A DNA stretch of 7,268 nt from Peptoniphilaceae bacterium (lineage in GTDB: Bacteria > Bacillota > Clostridia > Tissierellales > Peptoniphilaceae): NCBI GenBank assembly GCA_030152565.1, contig JASLJE010000029.1, positions 1-7,268 on the forward strand, in the 5' to 3' direction. Made by a program: the position numbers and the translations under genes. Each line of letters begins with the position of its first letter. Position 1 is the stretch's first letter. Shown one piece after another: positions 6,475 to 7,268 of the stretch. The notes under the pieces are model-generated. The model was given only the letters and a program-made list of their open reading frames with translations, was not told the origin of the DNA and made no database searches.

Positions 6475-7013
6475 TAAAAGAGATTATAGTAGTAGAGGGT
6501 AAGGACGACATAGCCGCTGTTAAAAAGGCGGTGGACTGTACTTGTTTGTCCACCCATGGCTATGGCTTTAACAGGGAGTTTCTAGACCTGTTAAAAAGCC
6601 TAGATGCCAGGCAGGGGATCATAGTTTTTACAGATCCTGACTATGCAGGTAATAATATTAGAAGAAAGATAAGAGATCATGTCCCTGGGGCTAAACACGC
6701 CTACTTGAGCCAGAAAAAGGCCTGGAAGAAGGGGGACATAGGCATAGAAAATGCCAAACCTGAAGATATAAGAAGGGCCCTGGCCCAGGCCAAGGCTGAA
6801 GAAATAGAAGAAATAGAGCGATTTGATATGAATACCATGATGGACTATGGCCTGGTTGGCCAGGCTGATTCCAAGGAGAGAAGGATACTTCTAGCAGAAG
6901 AATTATCCATAGGCTATGGCAATGCTAAGAGGATGCTGGAAAAATTAAATTCATACAATATAGCTAGGGAAGAATTTATAGAAGCAATGAGGATAATTGA
7001 TGAAAAGAGATAG
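6471..7013 (+). CDS. rnmV: Ribonuclease M5 (5S rRNA maturation nuclease)
   Basis: A 180-residue protein close to the usual M5 length (about 180-190). The N-terminal Toprim domain (about 1-95) shows the catalytic glutamate in VVEGKDD (Glu9) and the acidic DPD pair in IVFTDPDYAGNNIRRKI (Asp55, Asp57). GIENAKPEDIRRAL (91-104) is a characteristic M5 stretch. The C-terminal part (about 110-180) is the M5-specific helical region expected to bind 5S rRNA precursor with ribosomal protein L18. M5 cleaves both strands of the 5S precursor stem in low-GC Gram-positives. The gene overlaps tatD by 4 bases (ATGA) and its end overlaps rsmA by 14 bases. The same rnmV-rsmA neighbourhood is known from B. subtilis. 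A generic Toprim primase or OLD nuclease is unlikely given the length and context. Confidence 0.94.
   Translation: MIKEIIVVEGKDDIAAVKKAVDCTCLSTHGYGFNREFLDLLKSLDARQGIIVFTDPDYAGNNIRRKIRDHVPGAKHAYLSQKKAWKKGDIGIENAKPEDIRRALAQAKAEEIEEIERFDMNTMMDYGLVGQADSKERRILLAEELSIGYGNAKRMLEKLNSYNIAREEFIEAMRIIDEKR
6989..6992 (+). promoter_or_regulatory. Ribosome binding site of rsmA inside rnmV
   Basis: GAGG lies 7 bases before the ATG at 7000 and within the coding region of rnmV. It supports starting rsmA at 7000, before the rnmV stop, rather than at a later codon. Confidence 0.65.
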
Positions 7014-7268
7014 ATTATATTCACCAAAGGTAATAAAGGATCTATTGAAAAGATTTGGCTTTAGCTTTTCCAAGGGCCTGGGACAAAACTTTTTAATAGA
7101 TGGAAATATTGTAAGAAATATTAGAAAGTCAGCCAATATTAGCAAGGAGGACAATGTTCTTGAAATAGGGCCTGGTTTTGGTACCCTGACAGAAGAACTT
7201 TTACTCCATGCTAAAAAGGTTGTAGCCATAGAGATAGACGATAGGTTGGCAGAAGTTTTAGACTATAC
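7000..7268 (+). CDS. rsmA: 16S rRNA (adenine(1518)-N6/adenine(1519)-N6)-dimethyltransferase, N-terminal part
   Basis: The gene runs off the right edge: 89 full codons are visible of an expected 270-290. After a leader segment resembling Bacillus KsgA (RFGFSFSKGLGQNFLID, about 18-34), the SAM-binding motif I appears as VLEIGPGFGTLTEELL, followed by the acidic VVAIEID (motif II) and RLAEVL. These are diagnostic of the KsgA/RsmA/Dim1 methyltransferases, which dimethylate two adjacent adenines in the 3' terminal hairpin of 16S rRNA during 30S assembly. The ATG at 7000 overlaps the end of rnmV by 14 bases. The GAGG site and the full N-terminal extension support it. The catalytic NLPY-type motif lies beyond the window, so integrity cannot be judged. 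Erm resistance methylases share the fold, but the KsgA leader and the rnmV context favour rsmA. Confidence 0.94.
   Translation, partial: MKRDRLYSPKVIKDLLKRFGFSFSKGLGQNFLIDGNIVRNIRKSANISKEDNVLEIGPGFGTLTEELLLHAKKVVAIEIDDRLAEVLDY

Noticed and set aside
1..7268. Mobile elements, CRISPR arrays, tRNA or rRNA genes, phage or defence genes
   Set aside because: None seen by eye: coding density is almost complete, all genes are on one strand with a uniform base style, and no repeats or transposase motifs were noticed.

Overview
The window looks like chromosomal DNA of a low-GC anaerobic Firmicute, probably a Clostridia or Tissierellia-type amino-acid fermenter. The evidence is a ferredoxin-dependent branched-chain 2-oxoacid oxidoreductase beside a leucine dehydrogenase, strong GGAGG-type ribosome binding sites, and a metG-tatD-rnmV-rsmA order close to that of Bacillus subtilis. 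RNase M5 is itself characteristic of low-GC Gram-positives. The genus cannot be fixed from this sequence. All genes are on the + strand and packed almost without gaps.

Region 1 (1-3662) is the end of a branched-chain amino-acid catabolic operon. It holds the C-terminal part of a leucine dehydrogenase, a P-loop ATPase of unassigned function, and a four-gene 2-ketoisovalerate:ferredoxin oxidoreductase (VOR): a 2x[4Fe-4S] ferredoxin subunit, the alpha subunit VorB, the TPP-binding subunit and the gamma subunit. Gaps run from a 1-base overlap to about 10 bases, so co-transcription is likely. The inferred pathway is deamination of leucine, valine or isoleucine to the 2-oxoacid, then oxidative decarboxylation to the branched acyl-CoA. 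This gives NADH and reduced ferredoxin, as in the oxidative branch of Stickland fermentation.

Region 2 (3663-3760) is the only real intergenic stretch. It carries a rho-independent terminator with a GCAA tetraloop, followed at once by a near-perfect extended -10 promoter and a short leader for the next operon.

Region 3 (3761-7268) is a housekeeping operon for translation and RNA processing. It contains metG (methionyl-tRNA synthetase), tatD (metal-dependent DNase), rnmV (RNase M5, 5S rRNA maturation) and the start of rsmA/ksgA (16S rRNA dimethyltransferase), which runs off the window. Adjacent genes overlap by 1, 4 and 14 bases, suggesting translational coupling.

I found no mobile elements, CRISPR arrays, tRNA or rRNA genes. 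Nothing here amounts to an exciting undescribed system. The item most worth a second look is the uncharacterised P-loop ATPase embedded in the VOR operon.
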